Assembly: GCA_031769625.1 (NCBI GenBank)
Contig: JAUIMM010000200.1
Span: 52,722,001 to 52,786,000, forward strand
DNA length: 64,000 bases
Direction: 5' to 3'
Origin: Taudactylus pleione
Lineage: Eukaryota; Chordata; Amphibia; Anura; Myobatrachidae
Part shown: positions 20,708 through 32,682 of the stretch, one piece after another
Position numbering within the stretch: position 1 is the first letter of the stretch
How the letters are laid out: every line of letters starts with the position of its first letter
The notes under the pieces: model-generated
What the model was told of the DNA's origin: nothing
The model's input: only the letters and a program-made list of their open reading frames with translations
The model's database searches: none
Program-made: the position numbers and the translations under genes

Positions 20708-21647
20708 CGGGGCCATATTCAATTAGAGGCGAAAAGCCTTTTTTCCCGTGTACTCACCTCCCACCTCAGTGCCTTATACCTCCCACATAACTGCCTCACA
20801 CCTAACCCCCTGCTCACTGCACCTAGGGACCTATTTATTCATCACTGCCTTTACTTGTTTGCAAAATTTTGCATAAAAACTTTTCGCATAATTCAATTCC
20901 AGGACAATTTCGCGTAAGCGGAAACTTGATGCATTGAATTCGCCAAAAATTTTTCTCCAATCAGTAGCAGGTGAAAAGAAGTTCAAAAACTTTATTTTGG
21001 GGTGCAAACATGGGGAAACGACTCAGAACCCTTGGGACAGCCCCTCAAAAAACAATTCTGCAAAAAAAAAAACATGTCATTTTAGGGGTGAAAATGTAAA
21101 AAGTGGCGGGACAGGCATAAAAACTAGTGAAATAGGCTTCTTGGGGGGCTACAAGGATGGGTCAGGTGTGTTTGGGATTGCAGGTGCATACAGCAGGTCA
21201 ATTTTTCACGTTTTTAAAAAGTTCACTTTAGAGACATAAAAACATGCTTGCACCCATTTTAAAGAACCCCAAATTTGACTGGACTACTTATTTTCACCAA
21301 AAAATACAGCTTTATGCTATTCTTCACCACTTTTACAAAGACGCTAATAGTAAGCAATTTACATAACTTAAGTACCCAAACAGTTGTATTAGGGCTATTA
21401 GTACACATCTATATTGACCCCCAATGTTAGTGCATCTTTTTCTGGGGTACAGACTGATTTCCCCAATTCTTTCAGTACTTTTCGCTTGTTCCGCATTCGC
21501 CTATTTTTCGTTTTCGCCTGTTTTGCAATAGAATTAGGCGAAAAGCAGGGACGCGCATGGATTGATTTCGCCTCTGAAACAGGCGAATGAGGCGAAAAGT
21601 CGGACAGGCGAAAATTTTCAGACTTTTCGCCTCTAATTGAATACCCT
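20708..21647. mobile_element. MITE with TTCAATTAGAGGCGAAAAG termini
   Basis: The left end CCATATTCAATTAGAGGC and right end GCCTCTAATTGAATAC are inverted. It splits the host MITE's GTCTAACA...TGGTGTC boundary. The flanks ACC and TCC may be a diverged 3 bp duplication. Several GGCGAAAAG/CTTTTCGCC stems occur near the right end (21480-21630). It has no coding capacity; the + frame at 20934-21239 has no recognisable domain. Confidence 0.75.
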
Positions 21648-21685
21648 TCCTGGTGTCTACCTAAACATTGTCGAACTTTTTACTG

Positions 21686-22283
21686 TAGATATATCAACCG
21701 GATACCGTTGTCACTTGCCAGGTCCCAGATTATACTGGCAGTGTATTGGCTGGCCATGATAATGTTGAATGGGTGCTAAATTTTGCATGGGTATTTGTGC
21801 TCCTTGTGCTGAGGGCAGGGAGCTGCCATAGAGGCACAGTCATGCCCATAGCAAGTTGTCGCCATGCCCACTTCAGCATGTCATTGATGCAGGGAACCGA
21901 AATTCCTCTTGTAGCAGGCCGAAAATTTTAAATGGCACCATGATTTTAGAAAATGTAACATGAGATTTGTAAATAATATTCAAGATATAGAGAGGCTGCA
22001 TTTATGGGGAGTTCTCTTTTTAATGGAGGGTGGGGGCAGGGTCTTTTTTTCCCTTGCAAATGGAATTGATGATTTTTAGGCATCCCCTGATTTTTCATAT
22101 GTTATCCTCAGACCATGCCTTCAATAGTACCATTGAATAAAGTTCCATTCAAGTGAACTTTATATTTCTTGCCACATTTCTACCACTGTCATAAAACTGT
22201 ACAAAAGATACATGTAACAGAAATAGACCGGATGTCCCCTCACTCTCACAAGTTATTAAACCATATCAGCCCCATAGACTGGG
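21686..22283. other. Intergenic sequence, nothing recognised
   Basis: No supported feature. Confidence 0.45.
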
Positions 22284-22568
22284 TTGGATATAGAATACCG
22301 GCTGTCGGGATGCTGCAGGTCAGAATATTGACAGTGGCATCCAAACAGCCAGAATCCTGACACCCATAGGATTGCACGGTGAGTGATTTTCTAACTGCTA
22401 CCCTAACCCCTACCCTAACCCTCCCTCCTCGGTGCCTAACACTAACCTCACCCCCCAATGCCTAAACCTAACCTCCCCCTCCCCGTACCCTAAACCTAAC
22501 ACTCCCTCCTCGGGGCCTAAACCTGACCTCCCTCCTAGTGCTTAAACCTACCCCCCCTCCCAGCACCC

Positions 22569-23233
22569 CAATGGCTGGTTTAAGGCTTATGGGGGCCCCG
22601 AGCAACTACTATTCCCCTTAAGCCGGGTACACACTAGATTATATGACATCCGATCGGGCGAATCGGACGACATATCATCCACATCAGTAAAGAAGGGGTA
22701 AGAGAGGGAGGAAGGAACAGGGAGGGAGGGAGAGAGAGGGGGAAGGGAGAGGTAGAGAGAGAGAGGGGGAAGGGAGAGGTAGAGAGGGAGGGAGGGGGAA
22801 GAGGGGGCAGAGGGAGGGAGGAATGGAGTGAGATAGATAGAGGTATGGAAGAGAGAGACAAGAGAGGGAGGAAGGGGTGGATGGAAGGGACAGGGAGAGA
22901 GAGAGAGAGGAAGAGAGAGAGAAGGAACTGAGTGAACGCACACACATACCTTTTGAAGCTGCAGGAGCTCAGCCATCAGCTTTCTGATGGGGGTGGGCAC
23001 TTCACTGCATTAGGCCCCGCCCCATACATATGCACCCACGAATCGCAGCCTTTTGTCAACAAGGGGGCGGGGCTTCAATAGTCCGTGTCACCGTGCTGTT
23101 TGTGCCTGAATGCCGGTGTGATACTTCTGCGGGGAGCCGGCCAGGGTGGGTGGCCAGCTTCCGGTCAATATCTGCAGCAGCGTGGGGGCCCCTGGACGAC
23201 CGCCCCTGATGCCCTCCATATAATACGGCCCTG
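22569..23233. mobile_element. hAT-type element inside the MITE
   Basis: The left end CAATGGCTGGTTTAAGG and right end TATAATACGGCCCTG are inverted approximations of the CAGGGCCGGATTAAGG end type. The flanks CAGCACCC (22561-22568) and CTGCACCC (23234-23241) match at 7 of 8. It includes a fragment near 22622 with a GCCGGGTACACAC end and a long purine-rich run. Confidence 0.7.
22690..22935. repeat. Purine-rich GGGA/GAGA simple repeat
   Basis: About 240 bp of almost pure purine on the + strand (GAGGGAGG, GAGAGAGA units). The serine/leucine/proline frames on the opposite strand are compositional artefacts. Such tracts can form triplex DNA. Confidence 0.9.
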
Positions 23234-23386
23234 CTGCACCCTAATCCTAACACTCCCTACCCAGTGCCTAACCCTCCCCCTAATGCCTAACCCTAACCCC
23301 ACTACCTAACCCTAACCTCCCCCTAACACCCCGATACTTACCTTTGGGATGCCGGCGGTCGGAATACTGGTGCCGGAATCCTATAA

Positions 23387-25796
23387 ACCTGCAACTTGCA
23401 AGGTTTATAGGAATACAAAATTTTTGTACTTTATTAAATGTGGATCTATGTGGAGGCCCTGATAAATTGTGTATATTCACCTTCCTGTCTGTCAAGGAAG
23501 ACACATCATCACTTCCATTATTTGAGCTAGGTGCCCGACAACTTTCTCTCTCTTACTCTCTGTCATTGACCATGATAAGGGGTGTAGAGACACAAACATT
23601 AATCTCATATAAAATTATAAATAATATAAGTGATCAGGAAAAGGTTAAACAACCATAGTTAATATACATACACAGTATAACCAGTAGGAGATAGAACTGA
23701 GCTTCCTAAGCACACACTCTCCCACCTCATGGTTAGATGTCTGTCTTTTTTTGCTGGCAACTGCTCTCTGGTCCAGGGCACTAAATCAGCGCTCAGATCC
23801 ACACATACAGCAGACTTGGCAGGAGAAGCTGCTGCCACTGGGCATACGCAGCAACTCTGTTCCATCCCTAATACTACATGTTGTGACCACAGCTCTAGTA
23901 AAATCATATTATATACTACTGCTATTTTGGTCATGATTCAAGCTTTTGGCTGGGCCGGAGGGGGGTTTCCAGGCAACTGGAAACCCCCTCTGCGTTTGCC
24001 TATAGCTTTGAGAATGCTGAATGGATGTACAGTTACACTTGTAGCAATCTGGAAGCTGATGGGACATCAAGCGGAGTGTTTTTTTCTTTATACAGTATGT
24101 TTAGCTTGCAATTTTTTGAAGTTTTGACACTAAACTTCCTACACGTGCTGCTGATTTAATACGTGCCAATTGCTTATATATTAAATTATTAGCGCCGGGA
24201 GCTGGGTAGAGTTTCTTCCACTTGCTTTGTTAACAGGTAGATCTTGGAGTATTAAGATCTAAATGAGGTTCGAAAGAGCAATAATTTGGAAAAATAAAGT
24301 AATAATCGTAGTTATTGAACTTTCCCATAAAATGGAGACACAGAGTGATTTTTCAAGTCAGTCAACAAATATATATGGTTAGGAGGATAAATAAACACTT
24401 TTGCACAGGAAATACATATTCTCCATTCCTAAATGACCCCATTGATTGTTATACATTCCTTCAAGAAATGCCATATAAAAAAAGGGCACATGCCTAGTGT
24501 CGTAAGTACACAAAGGGCAGAAGATATGCTCAACAAGTGCTTCTTGCCTTCAATAATAAACACCAATAATATGCTTTCAGTTGAAAGCCCTAGGCTAGTA
24601 ATCAAAGGTGTAGCTACAGTAGGTGCAGGGGGTGTGGCTGCTATGGGCTCGTGCTGATGCTCCATCTCTCCTCACTGGGAGGAAGCGTGACTGTGTGTGG
24701 TTACAAGTTTACCAATTCACCCATGTCACCTGCATTGAGCATAACTAACTGACAGGGTTTTTTTTATGAATCATAGCCTTCCTATATAACATGTCTATAT
24801 GTTAATCACCATTCATTTAAACCTGGTATGTCAACTAATCTAAGTGCAAAAATATAAATCTTTAGAATCATAATGTATAAACTAATTTTCATTACACATT
24901 ATGATTCGGGGAGTCAGAGGAGATCCGTTCTGTACATGTGCAGAATGGATCTCCTCTTTAAAAACCGGGGGATACAGCGAGGCGGTGTGGTTGAATGGGT
25001 TGGAACCTTGTAGCTGTGGTCGCATTCCATATGACCACGCCAGTTAAGTGGTTAAACTGATTTATCAGGAAGACTACATGCAGTGACATAATTGGTCATG
25101 AGATCCCAGGAACCTAGAACAAAAAATGCTAAAGGGTCTACTCATTTCTTCTCTTTGAAGAATTTCCTTGAAGAATTTTATCAATTCTCAATGCACAGTA
25201 TAACAACATAGTATGTAGTGTTACGAAGTGCATAGAGTAAACCTATTATCACCTTTATAGGTATGGGTGGCCAAACCAAGAATAACTTAATGGTGTTGTT
25301 TAACTTAGTAGCATCATATTGTTTTGGGGGGCTTAAACATATCTTTCTTCTCCTAGTGAAATAAATATATTTTTGTTTTAAATGCATTATACAGGGAAAG
25401 ACAGATCTGAGACAGTTATCCTCTGTGACTCCTTGGGCTTATCTACTTTCAGAGATCCCTAAATACTACATTAAGATTTTCCATTTGGTTTTATAGCACC
25501 TGGTTTGTCATAAACAGAAAGATTAATAACTAAGTGGAATCACGTACAGTACCTACCTTTTTCCAAATGTTAATTTCTCTTAATTGTTGAGAATGATCTA
25601 TATTTAGTTATGTTTCATTTTTCTCTAAAATAATCTCATATTGTGTTTTTTTTTTCTCTGGACCACTAGGATAACTAGTGACTATACTGAAGCGACAATA
25701 TATCAACCTTTTATTATTGACACACTCTCTTTTTTTAAATCATTAGTCTGACGCTTTTTACTAATGATTGTGATGGGTCTGTGTTACTTTAAAAAG
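23387..25796. other. Intergenic sequence with small repeat fragments
   Basis: Mostly AT-rich single-copy sequence. A fragment at about 24606-24660 (GGTGTAGCTACAGTAGG) resembles a hAT-type left end. A 42 nt hairpin at 24916-24957 has a 17 bp stem AGAGGAGATCC-TTCTG. I recognise no gene. Confidence 0.45.
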
Positions 25797-27008
25797 GGGG
25801 GGGCGACAGGGCCCCCACACACGGAGGGGCCCCTACTAGCGGCCGCTGTCTGCCCCTGCCGCTAGTGTCCCCTCCGCTAGTGTAGTGTAGACTGCAGGGA
25901 GCGTGGTCACACTACACAGTGACATACACACAGCCGCCAGACAGACTCTCATTGGCTACTGTGTCACCTGAGGGAGCCGGCTGGAGCTCACTCATGATTT
26001 CCGCCTTCCGGCTCCCCCACAGCGGGTGATGGGAGAGACGTCATGACGTCTCCCCCATATTGTAGTGCATACTGTAGTGCAGGAGAAGAGCCGGGACTCG
26101 TAGCGGACAGCGGCGGTCGCGTCAGGAGCGGGGATTCAGGTAAGTTGTTTTTTTGTGTGTGTGTGATAAGCGGCACTGTCACTGCATAGGGGGGAGCACT
26201 ACAGGCGTCACTGTATTTGGAGTCACTGTATAGGGGGGCCACTTCATGGGGGCACTGTATAGGGGGGTGCTACTAGGGGCAATGCATGGGGTGGGACTAC
26301 TACTGGGGGCACTGTATGGGGGGACTACTACTGGGGGCACTGTATGGGGGGGACTACTACTGGGGGCAGAGCATGGGGGGACTACTACTGGGGGCACTCT
26401 ATAGGGGGGAATACTGGGGGCAGAGCATGGGGGGACTACTACTGGGGGCACTGTATAGGGGGGGACTACTACTGGGGGCAATGCTTTTGGGGAAATACTA
26501 CTGGGGGCACTATATAACGGACACTGCATAGGGAGACTACTACTGGGGGCACTTTATAGGGGGGGACTACTACTGGGGGCACTTAATATGGAGGGGACTA
26601 CTACTGGGGGCAATGCATAGGGGGGACTACTAAGGGCAATGCATAGGGGGGACTACTACTGGGGGCAATGCATAAGGGGGGACCACTACTGGGGGCACTG
26701 TATAGAGGGGACCACTATTGTGGGCATTATATAAGGGGCACTGCATAGGGGGGACCACTACTGGGGGCACTGCATAGGGGGGACTACGACAGGGGGCACT
26801 GCACAAGGAGCACTGCATAGGGGAGAACATTACTGGGGACATTGCATAAGGGGCACTTCTACAGTGGGCATTGCAAGAGGGGCATTACTACTGGGGGCAT
26901 TAAGGTGTATATGAAGAAAAAAATTCCTAGGGTGACAAGAAACAGTGGTATATAGGGGCCCCACAAGTTTGTTGCCCAGGGGCCCCCACAGACCTTAATC
27001 CGGCCCTG
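25797..27008. mobile_element. Non-autonomous hAT element with minisatellite
   Basis: The right end CTTAATCCGGCCCTG is a typical hAT-like terminus. The flanks TTAAAAAG (25789-25796) and ATAAAAAG (27009-27016) match at 7 of 8. The left end is degraded. It contains the palindrome GAGAGACGTCATGACGTCTC (about 26034) shared with 9514-12225 and a minisatellite whose reverse complement fills that element. Confidence 0.7.
26166..26900. repeat. GGGGGACTACTACTGGGGGCA minisatellite
   Basis: About 28-30 bp units of ACTACTACTGGGGGCA plus CTGTATAGGGGGG or ATGCATAGG. It is the reverse complement of the array type at 9840-10056 and 11140-11555. Repeated-peptide frames on both strands are artefacts. Confidence 0.9.
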
Positions 27009-27179
27009 ATAAAAAGTAGCTCTGTTTTATGACAGTTGCAGTATGTTTGCTCTACTCAGTTTCAATTAAACAAAAACTCAGTAAGTAAATAACTAGTATG
27101 CCAGAGTTTAACAGTTACTAGATCAATACCTTGTAGCAGTATAAAGATAAGTGTACACTTATATATACATTAAAAGCAT

Positions 27180-29043
27180 GTTTTTTCTGCAATATATATT
27201 TATTTTAATATTTTTTCAAAAATAAATTACAAAATAGTCAAAAACATAACATCAGAATGCGAATAAAAATCTCACACAACATAGACTAATAATACAGAAG
27301 TTTGCAAAACAGAGCGCCAATATCTAAATATTATTCAATGTAATACAGACATAAATATGGGGGACCGACAGAAATTAGACAAAAACAACACATCAAAGGG
27401 ATGGGATGGGACTAGAGGGGAGGGAAAGGTGGGGAGAGTTGGAAGCCCTAGAGTGCATATAAAGTGGATAATGGAGGAAGGCCTGTCGTCAGCGGAAGCT
27501 ACTACTCAGTGGAGAAATACACAAACTGAAGCTGCGATGGTCAGGTATGTTCCTGAAGATTTGAATTCCCGCCATGGGTGCCAAGTAGCGATGAACTCGT
27601 GGTTCCACTCCGGGGTAACACGAAGGTCCTCCAAAGACTTATACATGTCTATTCGGGCAAACCAAGAGTGGGAGGGGAAGTAGACCACCAGCGAACCGGG
27701 ATTACAACTTTCACATCGCTATTAAGAAACTTTAGTAGGGAGGTTTTATACATTCCCAAAGGGCCGAGGAACAAATTAAGGAGCCAGAAAGAGGGATCAG
27801 GGGGTATCTCCCCATCCGCTATCGACCTGGAGATAGCTATCACTTGGTCCCAAAAGGGACATAGAAGCCTACAATCCCACCAAATGTGTAGTGGAGAACC
27901 AATCTCAGCATTGCACCGCCAACATCTGTCTGACACAACAGGAAACATCTTAGCTAGGGTAAGGGGGCACCTATACCAGCGTGACAGAACCTTAAATTGA
28001 GTCTCAATCTCAGAATAACTAACAGAACTAACAAATGTAGTCTGAAAGATTCTGGTCCAATCATCCTCTGCTAAGTCAAGCTGTAGATCACGTTCCCAAT
28101 CTTTAGTATATTTAGAGGGAAACTAATACATATGTTCAATCAGAAGTCTGTATCCCCAGGAGAGGAAGAGTGTCAGGCGTATAGGTGCTAGGCACATGTG
28201 CTCAAAAGGAGTCAGGGGTCTGACAGAAGCTGTGCGTAAATCCCCGTTTTGTACAAAATGCTTCAACTCCAAATCTAGCCTGTAGAACAAGATCCCAGCT
28301 AGCCTGTAGAACTGGAAATTGAGATACCCCCCCACCAGCTGACTAACCAATTGCACTCCACGTTGTATCCATATAGAAAAAGCAGAGCTAGCGACTCCCG
28401 GGGAGAGATCAGGGTTATTAATCAAATGGGTCAGAGGGGAGAATTTTGAGGACATGCAGGAGCTTGCGCATGCCGTTCCAGCGAGCCAAGGTTGGATCAA
28501 TGGTGGGATGAGAGACAACAGGAACCGTGGACCTCCAGGGGTAATGTGCTATATGTATGGGCAGTGAATCCACTGTTTGGTATCAGTTGTCTGAGACCAC
28601 TCCATTATCCTGCCCAATGCAACAGCCTCATAGTAAACTGAGAAATGTGGCAATTGGAGCCCCCCATGTGTTTTCGTCTAAAGAGGATAGCGTGTTGAAA
28701 CCGTGGTCTCTTATTTTCCCATACAAAGTCCCTGACAACATCGTGTAAGCCAAACATTAGGGATATGTATAGGTAGAGTTTGAAGTAAATATAGAACCCT
28801 TGGTAGCACGTTCATTTTAACTACACAAATTCTGACGAGCCATGAGAGCCATTTGGTACCCCAGTCCCTGAGTTCAGAGTGGAGTGTGAGGAGTAATTGT
28901 TTAAAATTATCCTCAAAGAGATGGGAAGGGTCAGTGTGCAGGGTGACGCCAAGATACTTGAGGCTAGTAGGGTGCCAGGAAAAGGAGAAGGATTGTTTAA
29001 GCCACTCAATGGAGTGGGAGGGAGCCGACACATTCACATTCAC
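27180..29043 (-). pseudogene. L1-like LINE, ORF2 C-terminal fragment
   Basis: Read on the minus strand, decayed frames follow the order of L1 ORF2. A thumb-like segment LKYLGVTLHTD with VVKMNVLPRVLYLLQTLP lies at 29043-28711. A segment LAGTACASSCMSSKFSPLTH follows at 28518-28123. The cysteine-histidine motif CWRCNAEIGSPLHIWWDC is at 27948-27649. A 3' UTR follows, ending near an A-rich stretch at about 27180. Stops and frame changes show it is inactive, and it is 5'-truncated as is usual for LINEs. The first residues (NVNVS) lie at the boundary with the hAT fragment. Confidence 0.85.
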
Positions 29044-29046
29044 GAT

Positions 29047-29120
29047 TTAAATCACATTTATTTAATTTTTTTAAATCATTGATTTAAATCACATGATTTT
29101 TTTTTTTTTAAATAAAAAAT
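29047..29120. repeat. GATTTAAATCA palindromic repeats
   Basis: Short palindromic GATTTAAATCA units in both orientations plus poly-T. This resembles the subterminal region of a hAT element and precedes the transposase fragment. Confidence 0.55.
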
Positions 29121-29156
29121 CAAGGTGTTTAATGTATTGCTAAAATTGGTGGAAAA

Positions 29157-29360
29157 TTGACATTGGTTCAGAAACTAGCTGGTAATAAAAATATGGTAGC
29201 AGTAGAGCAATTGCTAACAGCTGCAGAATCATCAGCTTCAGTAGAAAGAATATTTTTAAACATTTGGTTTGGTGCAGTCAAAATGAGAAACCACTTGGGT
29301 ACTGACAAAGCTGCAAAACTTGTGTTTCTTTTTAAGGCATTCAATAAACCTAATGTGTAG
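29157..29360 (+). pseudogene. hAT transposase C-terminal dimerisation fragment
   Basis: The frame reads LLTAAESSASVERIF, MRNHLGTDKAAKLVF and LFKAFNKPNV before a TAG stop. This matches the hATC dimerisation region (SSASVER-F with a following R-RLG--KAAKLVF segment). Only the final ~65 residues remain of a protein normally above 500, with no upstream BED finger or catalytic core. The fragment lies between the L1 remnant and a hairpin-chain copy. Confidence 0.8.
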
Positions 29361-29384
29361 GTTTATTCAGATTTATACATTTTT

Positions 29385-29837
29385 AGAGCGGCCTCCTGTC
29401 CGCTCGTATAGCTGTGGGTGACAACCCACAGCTATAGCAAGTGGCCAGGAAGATGGTCGCGATGGTCAAGACCATCGCGACCATTGGGCTTGCGACGAGA
29501 CCCTTGTGGTGAGGTCTCGTTGCCGCAAGCCCTGGAGTGCTTTCGGCTCTATCAGAGCCGAAAGCACTCCCACTGACATCACAAGTGATGTCAGTGGGGC
29601 CGGCCCCAGACGGTAGGCGTTCCCATAGGAACGCCTCCGTCTGGGCAGCCACTCCCCCGGCACGCCCACCAAAGTGGGCGTGCTGTCACTCACCATCGAC
29701 AGCACGCCCCCTTTGTAGCGAGACCCGGAGCGACGGCTTGCCCGTCGCTATCCGGGTTTCGCGCATGTGCACGACGGAGCCGCCTCCGTCGTGCGCATGC
29801 GCACTGGGCCAACATCGACCCGCTTGCGAGCGCTCAG
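29385..29837 (-). mobile_element. Hairpin-chain element, copy D (truncated both ends)
   Basis: Reverse-oriented copy lacking the terminal hairpin on its left. On its right it breaks inside the first hairpin, at the tip of the GAGCGCTCAG palindrome. The remaining hairpins follow the family order. Its GCTTTCGGCTC/GAGCCGAAAGC stem carries two base pairs that differ from copies B, C and G in both arms. It is joined directly to a hAT MITE. Confidence 0.9.
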
Positions 29838-30022
29838 CCCTCAGGACCCCAAACAGTACATGTTTTCCAGGTCTCCTTACAGAGTCACAAGTGAAATAAT
29901 TAGCACCACCTGCGGAGCTTTTAAAATGCGTCAGTGAATAATTAGTACACCTGTGCACCTGCTAGGTGACCAGGAAAATATGAGCTGTGGGGGGTCCTGA
30001 GGACCGAGTTTGAGAACCACTG
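29838..30022. mobile_element. hAT MITE, left end missing
   Basis: Starts at CCCTCAGGACCCC, lacking the outer TTCTCAAACTCGG of its family, and ends GTTTGAGAACCACTG. The body, including CAGGTCTCCTTACAGAG and CACCTGTGCACCTGC, matches the copy at 3889-4074. The missing end is replaced by hairpin-chain copy D. Confidence 0.85.
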
Positions 30023-32682
30023 CTGTAGATGATATAAGAACTCTTTGTAAGCCAATATCATTCTCCTCAACAGTCTGAACGAGGGAGGCATGAGAGTTTT
30101 ACGTAAAATAATGGCACAGACTAGCGTTCACACTGTCACCACAGCGAGTGGTCCTCTGAGAGATCATGAATAAGGCATTGTTCCATGTATAATTTTCTGT
30201 TCCACATGCACTAAATAATTATTGGTGCTTGTATCTTTTCTAGGTAATTAGCAGGGATTCACTGAATAATACAGATAAATATATACTATAATTCATTATT
30301 TATTTAACAGCACAGCACAACACTTTATATGCTTACCGTGTGGGTGCACAGTAAGATGTGTATAACTGCATATGGGCCAATATATGCATGTCATTCATGT
30401 ACGCAGTGTGAGAACACATAGCCCCAATTTTGGTCACTTTAATAGTCAATAATACTCATTCATATATAAAGGTTGAATCCACACAAAGATCAGCTTCAAA
30501 ATCTTCATCTCATAGGTCCCAACATTTTAGCCGTTCAAACGAACATATATCATACAGCTGTTGGTTGGTGGTGCTCCCAAAGTTTAAGTATCTAAATTCA
30601 TAAATCTTTTTCCTTGCAAGAACGCAATGGCAAGACAAAAAATTGCTTTTTGGGGAACACTTTAACAAATGAATCTAAATCATGAAAAATAATAGAAAGT
30701 TTTAAAACATAACTTTTAATAGATACCACCCTTTAAAGCAATTCAAAGGTTTCACAAACTGGGTATATCGTAACAATGTTTATTACAGAATTAACAGAAT
30801 TATGTATTAACAGAATACCAAAAAACATACATTACGCTATCTTTCATATATGATACAAGAAACGTAGGGGGGCTGTGTGCAGTTTATTGTTCTCTAAGGG
30901 ATACAGTTTTCAAACATAAATTGCAGTACCTAATAATTAAATGTGTAAATTGCATCAGATATTTGGAAGTTTAAAGAAATCATTTATAGCATGTTGCTGG
31001 TGTGCAAGCAGAACACAAAAACTTCTGATTTAAACCATTGTGATCCATCCAATTTTGACTTGCAAGTACCTTTAACATCCATTTTTTTAGGAGATCTATA
31101 TTTGTGCATTTCGTAGACCACTTCTGTACTCTGGATGCATCTGTATGCTATATTTTGTACATATCATAATATTTGTTTTTATATGTATTTTTGTGGCTAA
31201 TTTATGGAAGCATTTTAGCAAACAAGTGTAAATAAAGCACCTTTGCATGGACATGCGATTGTATGCGATCTAGCCAACTGTGCTAATGAGAAAGTGCATG
31301 TTTTTGTGAGGTTTTCCATGTGGCTTGATACATTACTTGTTAGTACGGAAGCCAGGTCACAAAACCAACATTGCAATTTGCGATCTGCCAGTCTGAAAAC
31401 AGCTTGCTTAATGTGTGCACTTTTTACTCAGACAAATTGCATGGTTTGAAAACTTCACAAAAAGACACATTTTAAATTGCTGTTTGGAACAACTGCACTC
31501 AGATAGTAAATGTTTTTATTGGTGTTCATCTTACATACGTACAGTTATTGCACGACTATTGCATGGGAAAATTACATAATCCTACAGTAGAACGGAAAGA
31601 CATTTGACCACACATTATTCTCAGTACACTTTATTTAAAGAAGTTCCCTAAATCTATGTATATTTTTATCTTAGAAAATTGATGGTTGTATGGGAGTAGC
31701 GATTCAGGCCAGTTGGTGAAACACAACACTCTATTTTTGTAATTTAGTCACAAACAAAAGAATTGTAACTTCTAGATTTGAAAGGCAAGGGATTGCTAAA
31801 TGTGCTTTATTTCCTACACGTGCCACGTCTCTACTGCGTAGTTACCAACTGTCACTCATTTATGAGTCACTAAATAAGTTTGGCCAAAGGCATGGTGCCA
31901 TGTTTCTTATTCTATATGATACAGTATGTTATTCTTATTTTTCTTATTATCTGTGCTGAAGAAGGCAGCCTCTGAATGGATATGAGGTGATCACATGACG
32001 ATCACATTCAGTCAAGTGCTGTTCCCTTTGGCTAGGAACACCTTGGTTGTGATACTTCCTGGCTAATTACGAGATCAGGTGGTTAAGCTATGGAATGTTC
32101 TAAGCTTAGTAAAGGGGTGTCCAGCTTTTTGACAGTCCTGCCCCCCAGGGAGGGCTGGATCACTCATTAGGCAACCTAGGTACAAGCCCTTGCCTGATTA
32201 TACCTGGGGGAACCGTCTGCTGCTGCAAGGGTTACTTTGAATTGAGGCCCCAGGTTTGGGTTTGTGGAAGGAAGGGGACAAATGGAATCCATTGCTTTGG
32301 TTGGGATTAACAGGACCACCCCTGGTTACAGGGGGCTGCCCTGCAGTTACTGGGCTTCAGTGGCTTGCCCTTACCTTGGAACCAGCCACCAATGAAGCAC
32401 AACATTTTTCCTTACAGACTTGCCACTGCATGGCCGGCCCATGTAGGGCCGAATTGCCCACAATTCAGTGCAGACAGCTGCCTAGGGCCTGGTGAGTCCT
32501 AGGGGCCCCCCTGCAACTGCCGCCGGCATCTCTTTTTAAATTTTTATTGTAGAATCCACCCCCCAGTTTGTCAGCTGTCTGGTGGCCATGGGTACGTGGA
32601 GGGATTAAAGCACAGTGGTGCTGTTTGCAAGCACATTAACAGATTCTACATATCCTGATCTCCTCCCTCTGCTACCGCTATG
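30023..32682. other. Largely single-copy AT-rich sequence
   Basis: No gene was recognised. From about 32130 there are fragments of hAT-like ends (GGGCTGGATCACTCATTAGG near 32143; GCCTAGGGCCTGG near 32485), suggesting decayed elements at 32100-32600. Confidence 0.45.

Larger units (their letters stand above)
20044..21685. mobile_element. TA-flanked MITE hosting two insertions
   Basis: The left end CAGTAAAAAGGTAG and right end GAACTTTTTACTG are inverted and flanked by TA (20042-20043, 21686-21687). A second inverted segment, GTTTAGATAGACACCA on the left and TGGTGTCTACCTAAAC on the right, confirms the pairing. The body carries GGTCGAC units and a telomere-like CCTAACCCTAACC minisatellite. It is interrupted by a 91 bp hAT MITE (20155-20245) and a 940 bp element (20708-21647). 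The TA target suggests mobilisation by a Tc1/mariner transposase. Confidence 0.82.
22284..23386. mobile_element. MITE with ATACCGGCTGTCGGGATG ends, split by a hAT element
   Basis: The left edge carries ATACCGGC-GTCGGGATG and GTCAGAATATTGAC, and the right edge carries the inverse GGATGCCGGCGGTCGGAATAC. The interior is a telomere-like minisatellite (CCTAACCCTAACC with CTCCTCGG) in two blocks, 22395-22560 and 23240-23330, separated by the hAT insertion. No coding capacity. Confidence 0.65.

Noticed and set aside
22587..23000. Serine/proline/leucine frame of 137 codons
   Set aside because: Purine/pyrimidine simple repeat, with open frames in all three phases of one strand.
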